From Robiginitomaculum sp. (GTDB lineage: Bacteria > Pseudomonadota > Alphaproteobacteria > Caulobacterales > Maricaulaceae), in the NCBI GenBank assembly GCA_016765255.1, contig JAESQI010000292.1, positions 1 to 9,585 of the forward strand: a DNA stretch of 9,585 bases. Direction: 5' to 3'. Numbering within the stretch: the stretch's first letter is position 1; every line of letters starts with the position of its first letter. A model generated the notes under the pieces. That model had not been told where the DNA came from and searched no databases. It saw only the letters and a list, made by a program, of their open reading frames with translations. Positions 1 through 4,999 of this stretch are shown here, in pieces. The position numbers and the translations under genes were made by a program.

Positions 1-660
1 CCCCGCCGATATGATAGCGCGCCAATTGCCACTGGCCAGCAAGAAAAACGGGATCAATACGCCGAGTTGCGGCTTGATGGTTAAAACCCCAAAACAAATG
101 CCCGCAAGCACCGGTTTTTTGCGCGCCAATGACAGACCCGCAATCAGAAGTCCCGCCGTTAAAGCGCCGTTTTGACCATAGGCTGCATTGATGAAAACGG
201 CTGGGCATAGCACGATTGCAAGGGTGATATGTTTAGGTAGTTCTAAAGACCTGACCGCCATGAACAGTAATCCGATTGTCGCCAATGTCCAAAGTATATA
301 GGCGGAAAATTCAGGCAAGAGGGCGAGAGGCGCACCGATCAGTAAGAGACTAGGTGGGTAGCTCCATTCATGGTTTGGAATCTCTGGGTGTATTCGTCTT
401 CGCAGTTCCTCGCGGTAGAGGTCTGCGTCAAACAGCCAGTTGACATGCCCGTCCAAGGCCATGCGACTGCCTGACCACAAATTATTAAAATCCCAATAGG
501 GAGTTGTTTTGGTGACGATAGAAAACCCATTTTCATCAAAAAACCAAACCTGACCGTAAAGCGTTATCCCGACCAACATACCGACAATGACAACCGCGAT
601 TGGCAAGAGTGATAATGTGGTTGTACCGTTTTGGTGCGAAAGGGAAAAATTTATAATCAT
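1..660 (-). CDS. GT87/DUF2029-family membrane glycosyltransferase, N-terminal part (cut by window edge)
   Basis: The reading frame runs from ATG at 660 down to position 1 without a stop, giving 220 residues; the C-terminal part lies outside the window. A hydrophobic segment at residues 17-36 is followed by a luminal/periplasmic-type loop with WDFNNLWSGSRMALDG (56-71), then WSYPPSLLL (99-107), APLALLPEFSAYILW (110-124), YGQNGALTAGLL (161-172) and TIKPQLGVLIP (194-204). The D-F...W..GR pattern, YPP, GQN and KPQ motifs are typical of GT87, which holds polyprenyl-phosphate-sugar-dependent mannosyltransferases and many uncharacterised bacterial members. Donor and acceptor cannot be deduced here. 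An in-frame TGA lies upstream and no other ATG, GTG or TTG lies between it and 660, so the start is well constrained although no clear Shine-Dalgarno is visible. Divergent from the DUF3137 gene. Family assignment comes from remembered motifs. Confidence 0.82.
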   Translation of the reverse strand, partial: MIINFSLSHQNGTTTLSLLPIAVVIVGMLVGITLYGQVWFFDENGFSIVTKTTPYWDFNNLWSGSRMALDGHVNWLFDADLYREELRRRIHPEIPNHEWSYPPSLLLIGAPLALLPEFSAYILWTLATIGLLFMAVRSLELPKHITLAIVLCPAVFINAAYGQNGALTAGLLIAGLSLARKKPVLAGICFGVLTIKPQLGVLIPFFLLASGNWRAIISAG

Positions 661-737
661 AAAAGTTGTCTGATACCCGAAAAAATGTTTTATTGCCCGA
701 GTGGGTCATTTGATCAAAATAAGTGTAGGGGCGTAAT
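661..737. promoter_or_regulatory. Divergent intergenic region with a candidate shared -10 hexamer and a 10-bp palindrome
   Basis: This 77-bp gap must hold the start signals of both flanking genes. Rightward: TTGTCT (666-671), 17-base spacer, TTTATT (689-694). Leftward: TTGATC on the minus strand (712-717), 17-base spacer, AATAAA, which is the same 689-694 hexamer read in reverse. Each hexamer matches the sigma-70 consensus at only 4 of 6 positions. The perfect palindrome TTTGATCAAA (709-718) covers the leftward -35 and could be an operator. All of this is inference from consensus and spacing. Confidence 0.3.
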
Positions 738-1697
738 ATGAATAACCAATTAAATGGTTTTGATGAAAGCCGCCCCGAATTTATTGGTTTTAATGCTTTT
801 TATGCCAAGACTATATCGCCCTATTTGGAAAGCCTCGAACAGGAACGGGTTGCAGCGGTCAAAAACGCGAATGTAATAGGCTTAGCCGCGAGTGCTTTTG
901 TTTTTGCTTTGGCGGCATTTGTTTACTCGAAAACAGGCAGCATCCCCTTTTTCATTGGTATCTCTGTCGTGGCTCTCCTTTTAGGCTTTGGCACACGCCA
1001 CATTATTGCCCATAAAATTAGCGGCGAGATCAAACAATTTATTATGGACAATGTGTGCGGTTTTGTTGGCCTAGACTATGCCTGTGATAACTTTTCTGCC
1101 CCTGACCTCGAAATATGGCGAACCAATAAATTATTACCGGGTTATGACCGCGTGAACTTTGAAGACCAAATGTCAGGTACGGCTCATGGCGCGGGTTTTA
1201 TTTTTTGTGAAGCTCATTTGGAAACTAAACATAGGGATAAGGACGGCAATACAACTTGGTCGACTTCGTTTCGGGGGATACTCTTGACAATCAATTGCCC
1301 GCATAAATTTTTGGGCCGAACGGTTGTCCTGCGAGATGCAGGCTGGTTTAACGCTAAGAAAAAATCTGGCATGAAGCGGGTTGGGTTGGTTGACCCAGTG
1401 TTTGAAGATATATTTGAAGCCTATAGCACGGATCAAGTCGAAGCTCTCTATCTGCTTACGCCCGACTTTATGCAGAGACTGGTTGATTTGGAGACGACAA
1501 TATCGGGTAAAAGAATACGTTTCGGGTTTTTGCAAAGACAGCTCTATATCGCGATCGAAGCACCCGATCAATTCGAAATCGGCTCTATGTTTAAAACCCT
1601 ATTGGGCACAGAACGTACTCAAAAAATACTTGATGAAATCGGCGCAATTTATAACGTGATTGACGGGGTGATGAAACCCCTGAAAAAAACCCGCTAA
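738..1697 (+). CDS. DUF3137 domain membrane protein of unknown function
   Basis: A 319-residue protein with an N-terminal cytoplasmic-looking stretch (1-44), two closely spaced hydrophobic segments (about 45-63 and 69-85) and a large soluble C-terminal domain. The C-terminal part carries blocks I associate with DUF3137: LPGYDRVNFEDQMSG (133-147), FCEAHLETKH (156-165), the SFRGILLTI strand (177-185), FEAYSTDQVEALYLLTP (226-242) and a late strand LYIAIEA (269-275). No enzymatic motif is apparent, and I know of no established function for the family. The ATG at 738 is preceded by AGGGGC (727-732) at good spacing, which supports the start. Its TAA (1695-1697) overlaps the stop codon of the convergent xth gene, leaving no room for a terminator between them. 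Divergent from the GT87 gene, so shared regulation is possible but unproven. Confidence 0.85.
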   Translation: MNNQLNGFDESRPEFIGFNAFYAKTISPYLESLEQERVAAVKNANVIGLAASAFVFALAAFVYSKTGSIPFFIGISVVALLLGFGTRHIIAHKISGEIKQFIMDNVCGFVGLDYACDNFSAPDLEIWRTNKLLPGYDRVNFEDQMSGTAHGAGFIFCEAHLETKHRDKDGNTTWSTSFRGILLTINCPHKFLGRTVVLRDAGWFNAKKKSGMKRVGLVDPVFEDIFEAYSTDQVEALYLLTPDFMQRLVDLETTISGKRIRFGFLQRQLYIAIEAPDQFEIGSMFKTLLGTERTQKILDEIGAIYNVIDGVMKPLKKTR

Positions 1698-2485
1698 AAA
1701 TCAAACGTTCCAATGATAGGGACATGGTCTGATGGGCGTTCCCAATCCCTGACATGATCATCAATCCGCACTGATTTAATGTGGTCAGCGGCTTGGGCCG
1801 AGAGCAAGAGATGGTCTATGCGAATGCCTTGGTTTTTAGGCCATGCCCCGCCTTGGTAATCCCAAAATGTATATTGGTGCGGGCGGCCATCGAGCTGTTC
1901 ATAAGCACTGGTGAGGCCCAAATATAAAAGCTTGCGAAAGGCGGCGCGTGTCTTGGGACGGATGAGAGCATCTCCAGCCCACAGACTTGCGTCAAATACA
2001 TCACTATCTGTTGGTATCACATTGTAATCACCCGCTAAAATGAGTGGTTCTTCATAAGTTAGTAAGTGCTGGGCATGGGCGTAGAGCCGCTCCATCCACG
2101 CGAGTTTATACATGTATTTAGGCCCGTTACCGTCGTCGACCGGGTTGCCGTTTGGCAGGTAAATACTGGCAAAGCGTACGGGGCCATTGTCGGTTGAAAT
2201 CACGGCTTCTATATAGCGGGCCTGTTCGTCGTCCTCGTCTCCGGGTAGGCGCGTAATGACCTCTTCGAACGGGTATTTGGACAATAGCGCGACGCCGTTA
2301 TAGGATTTTTGCCCGTGGACAGCCACATTATACCCGCGTTCTTCGAACGCTTCTAATGGGAAGCCTTCGTCGACGGTTTTAATCTCTTGAATGCAGACTA
2401 TATCTGGCTTGGCTTCATCTAGCCATTTTGTCACGACGGGCAAACGTGCTTTCACCGAATTTACATTCCAACTGGCTATGTCCAT
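1694..2485 (-). CDS. xth: Exodeoxyribonuclease III (AP endonuclease, ExoIII/EEP family)
   Basis: Base-excision-repair nuclease that cleaves DNA 5' of abasic sites and removes 3' blocking groups and nucleotides in a Mg2+-dependent reaction. All expected active-site positions are present in the 263-residue protein: N7 in ASWNVNSVKARL, metal ligand E34 in CIQEIK, Y109 in SIYLPNGNP, D153 and N155 in GDYNVIP, D224 in RIDHLL, and the D253-H254 pair in SDHVPI. These map closely onto the E. coli ExoIII residues N7, E34, Y109, D151/N153, D229 and D258/H259. Full length for the family. Its ATG overlaps the erpA stop by one base (TAATG), so translation is probably coupled and the two genes co-transcribed. 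No strong Shine-Dalgarno of its own is visible. The gene could be called xth or xthA; orthology within the ExoIII family is confident. Confidence 0.95.
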   Translation of the reverse strand: MDIASWNVNSVKARLPVVTKWLDEAKPDIVCIQEIKTVDEGFPLEAFEERGYNVAVHGQKSYNGVALLSKYPFEEVITRLPGDEDDEQARYIEAVISTDNGPVRFASIYLPNGNPVDDGNGPKYMYKLAWMERLYAHAQHLLTYEEPLILAGDYNVIPTDSDVFDASLWAGDALIRPKTRAAFRKLLYLGLTSAYEQLDGRPHQYTFWDYQGGAWPKNQGIRIDHLLLSAQAADHIKSVRIDDHVRDWERPSDHVPIIGTFDF

Positions 2486-2829
2486 TAGATTGAAAAACTA
2501 GTACCGCATCCACAAGAAGCAGTTGCATTTGGATTGTGGATTTTAAACGCCGCCCCGATCAATTCATTGACATAATCAATTTCGCTGTCTTTGAGAAACT
2601 CTTGAGAAATTTCGTCAATCAGAATACGCGCCCCATCCCGCTCAATCAATAGGTCGTCGTCATTAGCCGTGTCGGCAAAATCAAATTCGTATTGAAACCC
2701 TGAACAGCCGCCGCCATTGACAGCAACCCGCAAAAACTGTGTCTTGCCTTGCTTAGCCATAATGGCTTTGATTTTGACGGCTGCGCTTTCGCTCATGGTA
2801 ATATTTGGCGCTATATTTATCTGGGACAT
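2485..2829 (-). CDS. erpA: A-type iron-sulfur cluster carrier (ErpA/IscA family)
   Basis: Small A-type carrier that delivers Fe-S clusters to apoproteins. The 114-residue product contains the three invariant cysteines, C42 in GGGCSGFQYEF and C106/C108 in ASCGCGTSF, together with the FLRVAVNGGG strand and the DYVNELIGAAFKIHNPNA segment typical of ErpA/HesB proteins. I prefer ATG at 2829 (MSQINIAPNI). An upstream in-frame TTG at 2859 would add ten residues (LLQTKRKELT when read literally) not typical of the family, and it would fall inside the best -10 hexamer. An AAAGAAC stretch lies upstream of the ATG. Overlaps xth by one base, forming a two-gene operon divergent from dgt. The symbol erpA follows usual alphaproteobacterial naming; sequence alone does not exclude an IscA or SufA role. 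Confidence 0.92.
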   Translation of the reverse strand: MSQINIAPNITMSESAAVKIKAIMAKQGKTQFLRVAVNGGGCSGFQYEFDFADTANDDDLLIERDGARILIDEISQEFLKDSEIDYVNELIGAAFKIHNPNATASCGCGTSFSI

Positions 2830-2852
2830 GGTTAGTTCTTTTCTTTTGGTTT

Positions 2853-2882
2853 GTAACAATATAAGAATTTTATAAATATAAT
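2853..2882 (+). promoter_or_regulatory. Candidate promoter of dgt, overlapping the erpA promoter
   Basis: A perfect TATAAT (2877-2882) lies 18 bases downstream of GTAACA (2853-2858, 4/6 match to TTGACA). Transcription would start at about 2889, almost exactly at the first base of the 39-bp tandem repeat, so the whole leader would consist of that repeat. It overlaps the leftward candidate promoter, so the two would compete for polymerase. The region is AT-rich, so a chance TATAAT is possible. Confidence 0.38.
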
Positions 2883-2885
2883 CAA
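2858..2885 (-). promoter_or_regulatory. Candidate sigma-70 promoter of erpA-xth
   Basis: On the minus strand TTGATT (2880-2885, 4/6 match) is separated by 16 bases from TATATT (2858-2863, 5/6 match). Transcription would begin near 2851 and give a leader of about 20 nt before the ATG at 2829. This is consistent with the ATG rather than the TTG at 2859, which lies in the -10. Inferred from consensus only. Confidence 0.4.
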
Positions 2886-2898
2886 GGTAACAAGAGGC

Positions 2899-2906
2899 GA
2901 GGAAGG
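2899..2906 (+). promoter_or_regulatory. Shine-Dalgarno for the short leader ORF
   Basis: GAGGAAGG lies 7 bases before the ATG at 2914, a strong match with suitable spacing. The same place in the second repeat copy reads GAAAAAAG, which is no ribosome binding site. Confidence 0.4.
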
Positions 2907-2913
2907 CATTCGC

Positions 2914-2970
2914 ATGACAGGGAATGTATCAAGAGGCGAAAAAAGCGTTCGCCTGACAGGGAAGGTATAA
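2914..2970 (+). CDS. Possible 18-codon leader peptide upstream of and in frame with dgt
   Basis: ATG at 2914 opens an 18-codon frame, MTGNVSRGEKSVRLTGKV, ending in TAA at 2968-2970, immediately followed by the GTG start of dgt at 2971. It is in the same frame as dgt, so one TAA separates the two. A good Shine-Dalgarno (2899-2906) precedes it. Reading the frame further upstream through copy 1 gives a related 13-residue unit (TRGEEGIRMTGNV against SRGEKSVRLTGKV), reflecting the DNA duplication. The ORF is very short and could be chance. If translated, ribosomes ending at the TAA would lie on the dgt start and could couple its translation. I recognise no family. Confidence 0.28.
   Translation: MTGNVSRGEKSVRLTGKV
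2934..2954 (+). promoter_or_regulatory. Hairpin in dgt leader, second repeat copy
   Basis: AGGCGAA (2934-2940) and TTCGCCT (2948-2954) are perfect reverse complements around a 7-base loop. The stem ends five bases before the GGGAAGG ribosome binding site of dgt. The matching arms in copy 1 (2895-2901 and 2909-2915) pair imperfectly, with one mismatch and one G-T pair. Copy 1 left arm (AGGCGA, 2895-2900) could instead pair with the copy 2 right arm (TCGCCT, 2949-2954), so alternative folds exist. Regulatory function is inference. Confidence 0.4.
2959..2965 (+). promoter_or_regulatory. Ribosome binding site deciding the GTG start of dgt
   Basis: GGGAAGG sits five bases before GTG at 2971. One of the six differences between the repeat copies (T to G at unit position 35) turns GGAATG into GGAAGG here, so copy 2 has the stronger site. 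Confidence 0.6.
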
Positions 2971-4164
2971 GTGAAAACATCATACTCTTGTAAGCGTGAA
3001 TGCGCTATTTATGCCAGCGACCCAGACACCAGTCGCGGACGCAGACTTGGACAAAAAAGTAAATCCGAGCGTACGGTTTTTCAACATGATAAAGACCGCA
3101 TTATTCATTCAACTGCGTTTCGCCGCTTAAAAGGTAAAACCCAAGTTTTTGTCGCCCATGAAGGCGATACCTACCGTACACGCTTAACCCATTCCCTAGA
3201 AGTGGCACAAATCGCCCGCTCCATTGCTCGTGTGTTGGGCTTGGATGAGGATTTGGCAGAATGTTTGGCATTGGCGCACGACATTGGGCATCCGCCATTT
3301 GGCCATAGCGGCGAAGAAGCTTTGCAAAAAGTCATGGCACCTTACGGCGGGTTTGACCACAATGCGCAGACTTTACGGATAATCGAAAAGCTGGAAGGGC
3401 GGTACGCTGAATTTGACGGGCTGAATTTGACATGGGAAACATTGGAAGGCATTGCCAAACATAATGGCCCGCTGATTACCAAAGAACGCAAAGCCTCAGG
3501 TTTACCGTGGGCTATTCGCGCGATTGAAGACTGGCAAAGGCTCGATCTGGAAACATTTGCTGGCCCCGAAGCACAAGTAGCTGCGTTGGCCGACGATATA
3601 GCCTATAATAATCACGATATTGATGATGGTTTGCGGGCAGGTCTGTTTTCAGTCGCCGATATTGCCGTTGTTCCGCTTGTTGGTCGCGCATTTGACGATG
3701 TGAGAAAACGCTATCCAGATTTGGACGAAGAACGTGTCATTCACGAAGTCGTGCGAGATTTGATCGGGTATATGGTCGCGGATCTTTTAAAAGAAAGCCG
3801 CGCCCGTTTGCAAACATATAAGCCTCAAAGTGCTGACGAGATACGGGGCTTGGACGTGCCTGTTATTGCATTCTCAGACGGTTTTAGAGAAGAAGAAGTG
3901 CATTTGCGCGAATTTCTCTATCACAATATGTACCGTCATTACAAAGTAAACCGGATGATGGGACAGGCGTCTCGGGTGGTTAGCGGCCTGTTTGATTTGT
4001 TCGTTGACGGGCCAAACCTATTGCCGACCCCCTATCAGAAACTTTGCACGGGGCCACGAACGGCGAAAACGGCGCGGGTGATTTGTGATTATATTGCAGG
4101 TATGACTGACCAAGCCGCGATTATCGAGCACCGAAAATTGTTTTCAGTGAGCGGTTATTTATAG
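2971..4164 (+). CDS. dgt: Deoxyguanosinetriphosphate triphosphohydrolase-like protein (dGTPase, HD domain)
   Basis: Hydrolyses dGTP (or other dNTPs) to the deoxynucleoside and triphosphate, affecting nucleotide pools and DNA replication fidelity. The 397-residue protein shows the family N-terminus with SRGR (21-24) and DRIIHSTAFRRLKGKTQVF (42-60), then the HD metal site: H74 in RLTHSLEVAQ, H103-D104 in LAHDIGHPPFGHSGE, and a downstream Asp (D208/D209) in ADDIAYNNHDIDDG. FDHNAQTLRI (128-137) and the terminal MTDQAAIIEHRKLF are also characteristic. The GTG start has a good ribosome binding site and gives an N-terminus of normal length. Divergent from erpA, as often seen in Alphaproteobacteria. 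In related genomes argS usually follows; here the next gene is the SPOR gene after 117 bp. The substrate is assigned by family only; many type 2 members need dNTP activators. Confidence 0.93.
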   Translation: MKTSYSCKRECAIYASDPDTSRGRRLGQKSKSERTVFQHDKDRIIHSTAFRRLKGKTQVFVAHEGDTYRTRLTHSLEVAQIARSIARVLGLDEDLAECLALAHDIGHPPFGHSGEEALQKVMAPYGGFDHNAQTLRIIEKLEGRYAEFDGLNLTWETLEGIAKHNGPLITKERKASGLPWAIRAIEDWQRLDLETFAGPEAQVAALADDIAYNNHDIDDGLRAGLFSVADIAVVPLVGRAFDDVRKRYPDLDEERVIHEVVRDLIGYMVADLLKESRARLQTYKPQSADEIRGLDVPVIAFSDGFREEEVHLREFLYHNMYRHYKVNRMMGQASRVVSGLFDLFVDGPNLLPTPYQKLCTGPRTAKTARVICDYIAGMTDQAAIIEHRKLFSVSGYL

Positions 4165-4206
4165 CAAGTCTTAACAACTTCCTAACATCCGACTTGCCAT
4201 AATGGC
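4164..4206. promoter_or_regulatory. Inverted repeats just after dgt
   Basis: GCAAGTC (4164-4170, sharing the last base of the dgt stop) is the reverse complement of GACTTGC (4191-4197), with a 20-base interior. Overlapping the right arm is the 11-base palindrome GCCATAATGGC (4196-4206). There is no T-run, so this is not a classical intrinsic terminator. It could be an operator or a weak attenuator ahead of the SPOR gene, or chance. Confidence 0.25.
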
Positions 4207-4234
4207 TTTCAGTATCAAAATGCACAGCTATACT
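4206..4234 (+). promoter_or_regulatory. Candidate promoter for the SPOR-nagZ-scpAB-tatABC block
   Basis: TATACT (4229-4234, 5/6 match to TATAAT) lies 17 bases after CTTTCA (4206-4211, 3/6 match to TTGACA). Transcription would start near 4241, about 40 nt before the preferred ATG at 4282. The 117-bp gap is the largest in the block and the natural place for a promoter. Moderate consensus support only. Confidence 0.35.
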
Positions 4235-4270
4235 GCATGTATCCACCATGATTCGCGTGTATGAGCCAAA

Positions 4271-4275
4271 AAGGA
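4271..4275 (+). promoter_or_regulatory. Ribosome binding site deciding the SPOR gene start at 4282
   Basis: AAGGA ends six bases before ATG at 4282. The alternative ATG at 4261 has no purine-rich stretch at the right distance. The site would sit inside the coding region if 4261 were used. Confidence 0.6.
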
Positions 4276-4281
4276 CAGGAC

Positions 4282-4977
4282 ATGGAAAACGAACCGCAAG
4301 ACACATATTTACCCGAAGGGGACAGCGAAGCCTTACAACCTTTTGACGTGCGTGAACAGTCTACTAAACGAGGCATGATGTGGCTCGTTGGCGGGGTTGT
4401 ATTTCTCCTTATCTTGGCATTTGTTGTTTTGAAATTGTTCTCCTCAGGTGTACGAGACCGTGATCAAACCCCGCGCATCTTGGCGGAAAATTCCCCCTAT
4501 AAAGAAGTCCCGAAAGATAAAGGCGGTGTGCAAACTCCCAATCAAGGTATGGAAGTCTATGACAAGATGAACGGTGTAGTAAAACAAGAAACGATTACTG
4601 TGCTGCCACCGACAGAGCAACCTTTGCCCAAACCACAAAGCGTGACAAAACCAGCGGCAAATATAGTCATTAAAGAGCCTGGAGGCCAACAGGTCGTGGT
4701 CTCGCAAAAGCCAAAAATAACTGCGTCCAATTATGTGGTGCAAGTTGCGTCCTTAAGGTCAAGAGACGAGGCAACAATGATGTGGGGAAAATTAAGCGGT
4801 AAAATGCAAGCCTTCATCAATGATCAACATTACGCGGACATCAAGCGGGTCGACCTGACAGATAAGGGTATTTATTACCGCCTTCGCATAGCTGGCCTTG
4901 CCAATAAAAGTGCGGCCACGTCTTTATGTGCGCAGCTAAAATCTGGTGGCCAAGACTGCATTGTTACCAAAAAATGA
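4282..4977 (+). CDS. SPOR-domain membrane protein, FtsN-like
   Basis: A 231-residue bitopic protein. Residues 1-33 are cytoplasmic and acidic/polar, WLVGGVVFLLILAFVVLKLF (34-53) is one membrane segment, residues 54-150 form a proline- and lysine-rich periplasmic linker, and about 151-231 form a SPOR domain (NYVVQVASLRSRDEA ... YYRLRIAGL ... AQLKSGGQDCIV), the fold that binds glycan strands stripped of stem peptides at the septum. The linker starts with SPYKEVPKDKGGV...NQGMEVYDKMNG (71-98), a block I recall from alphaproteobacterial SPOR proteins in this neighbourhood. Architecture and location next to nagZ fit the gene described as FtsN in Caulobacter, but that match is from memory, so I leave the symbol blank. 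ATG at 4282 is preferred over 4261 because of its AAGGA site; 4261 would add seven residues. nagZ follows after 22 bases. Confidence 0.83.
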   Translation: MENEPQDTYLPEGDSEALQPFDVREQSTKRGMMWLVGGVVFLLILAFVVLKLFSSGVRDRDQTPRILAENSPYKEVPKDKGGVQTPNQGMEVYDKMNGVVKQETITVLPPTEQPLPKPQSVTKPAANIVIKEPGGQQVVVSQKPKITASNYVVQVASLRSRDEATMMWGKLSGKMQAFINDQHYADIKRVDLTDKGIYYRLRIAGLANKSAATSLCAQLKSGGQDCIVTKK

Positions 4978-4999
4978 ATCCGAGCCGTATAGATAAGTT

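Larger units (their letters stand above)
2891..2968 (+). repeat. Two tandem copies of a 39-bp repeat forming the dgt leader
   Basis: Copy 1 (2891-2929) and copy 2 (2930-2968) abut exactly and match at 33 of 39 positions. Both begin CAAGAGGCGA and share TGACAGGGAA near the end. The six differences are at unit positions 11, 12, 15, 18, 24 and 35. About seven further bases before copy 1 (AAGGTAA, 2884-2890) resemble the end of the unit, suggesting an older boundary. Copy 2 contains the Shine-Dalgarno of dgt; copy 1 contains a Shine-Dalgarno and ATG for a short ORF. Because 39 is a multiple of three, the reading frame is preserved across copies. The alignment was done by hand. Confidence 0.9.

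Noticed and set aside
709..718. FNR/Anr-type box at TTTGATCAAA
   Set aside because: FNR sites need TTGAT and ATCAA half-sites separated by four bases; here the halves are fused, so only a generic palindrome is recorded.
1173..1571. Long antisense reading frame inside the DUF3137 gene (132 codons, minus)
   Set aside because: It lies fully within a gene with clear family motifs, has no recognisable domain and no supporting ribosome binding site; a shadow frame.
2755..2769. GCCATAATGGCTTT present both inside erpA and after dgt (from 4196)
   Set aside because: In erpA it is ordinary coding sequence, and a single 14-base match between two places is best taken as chance.
2830..2859. TTG start at 2859 for the ErpA-type protein
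   Set aside because: The ten added residues are not family-like, and the TTG falls in the best -10 hexamer; the ATG at 2829 is better.
2891..2968. CRISPR or phage attachment site at the tandem repeat
   Set aside because: Only two copies occur, abutting without spacers, with no cas genes, integrase or tRNA nearby.
4165..4260. Remnant of argS between dgt and the SPOR gene
   Set aside because: All frames were checked by eye for an ArgS-like C-terminus and none was seen.
4261..4281. ATG at 4261 as start of the SPOR gene
   Set aside because: There is no ribosome binding site at a suitable distance, whereas ATG at 4282 has AAGGA six bases before it.
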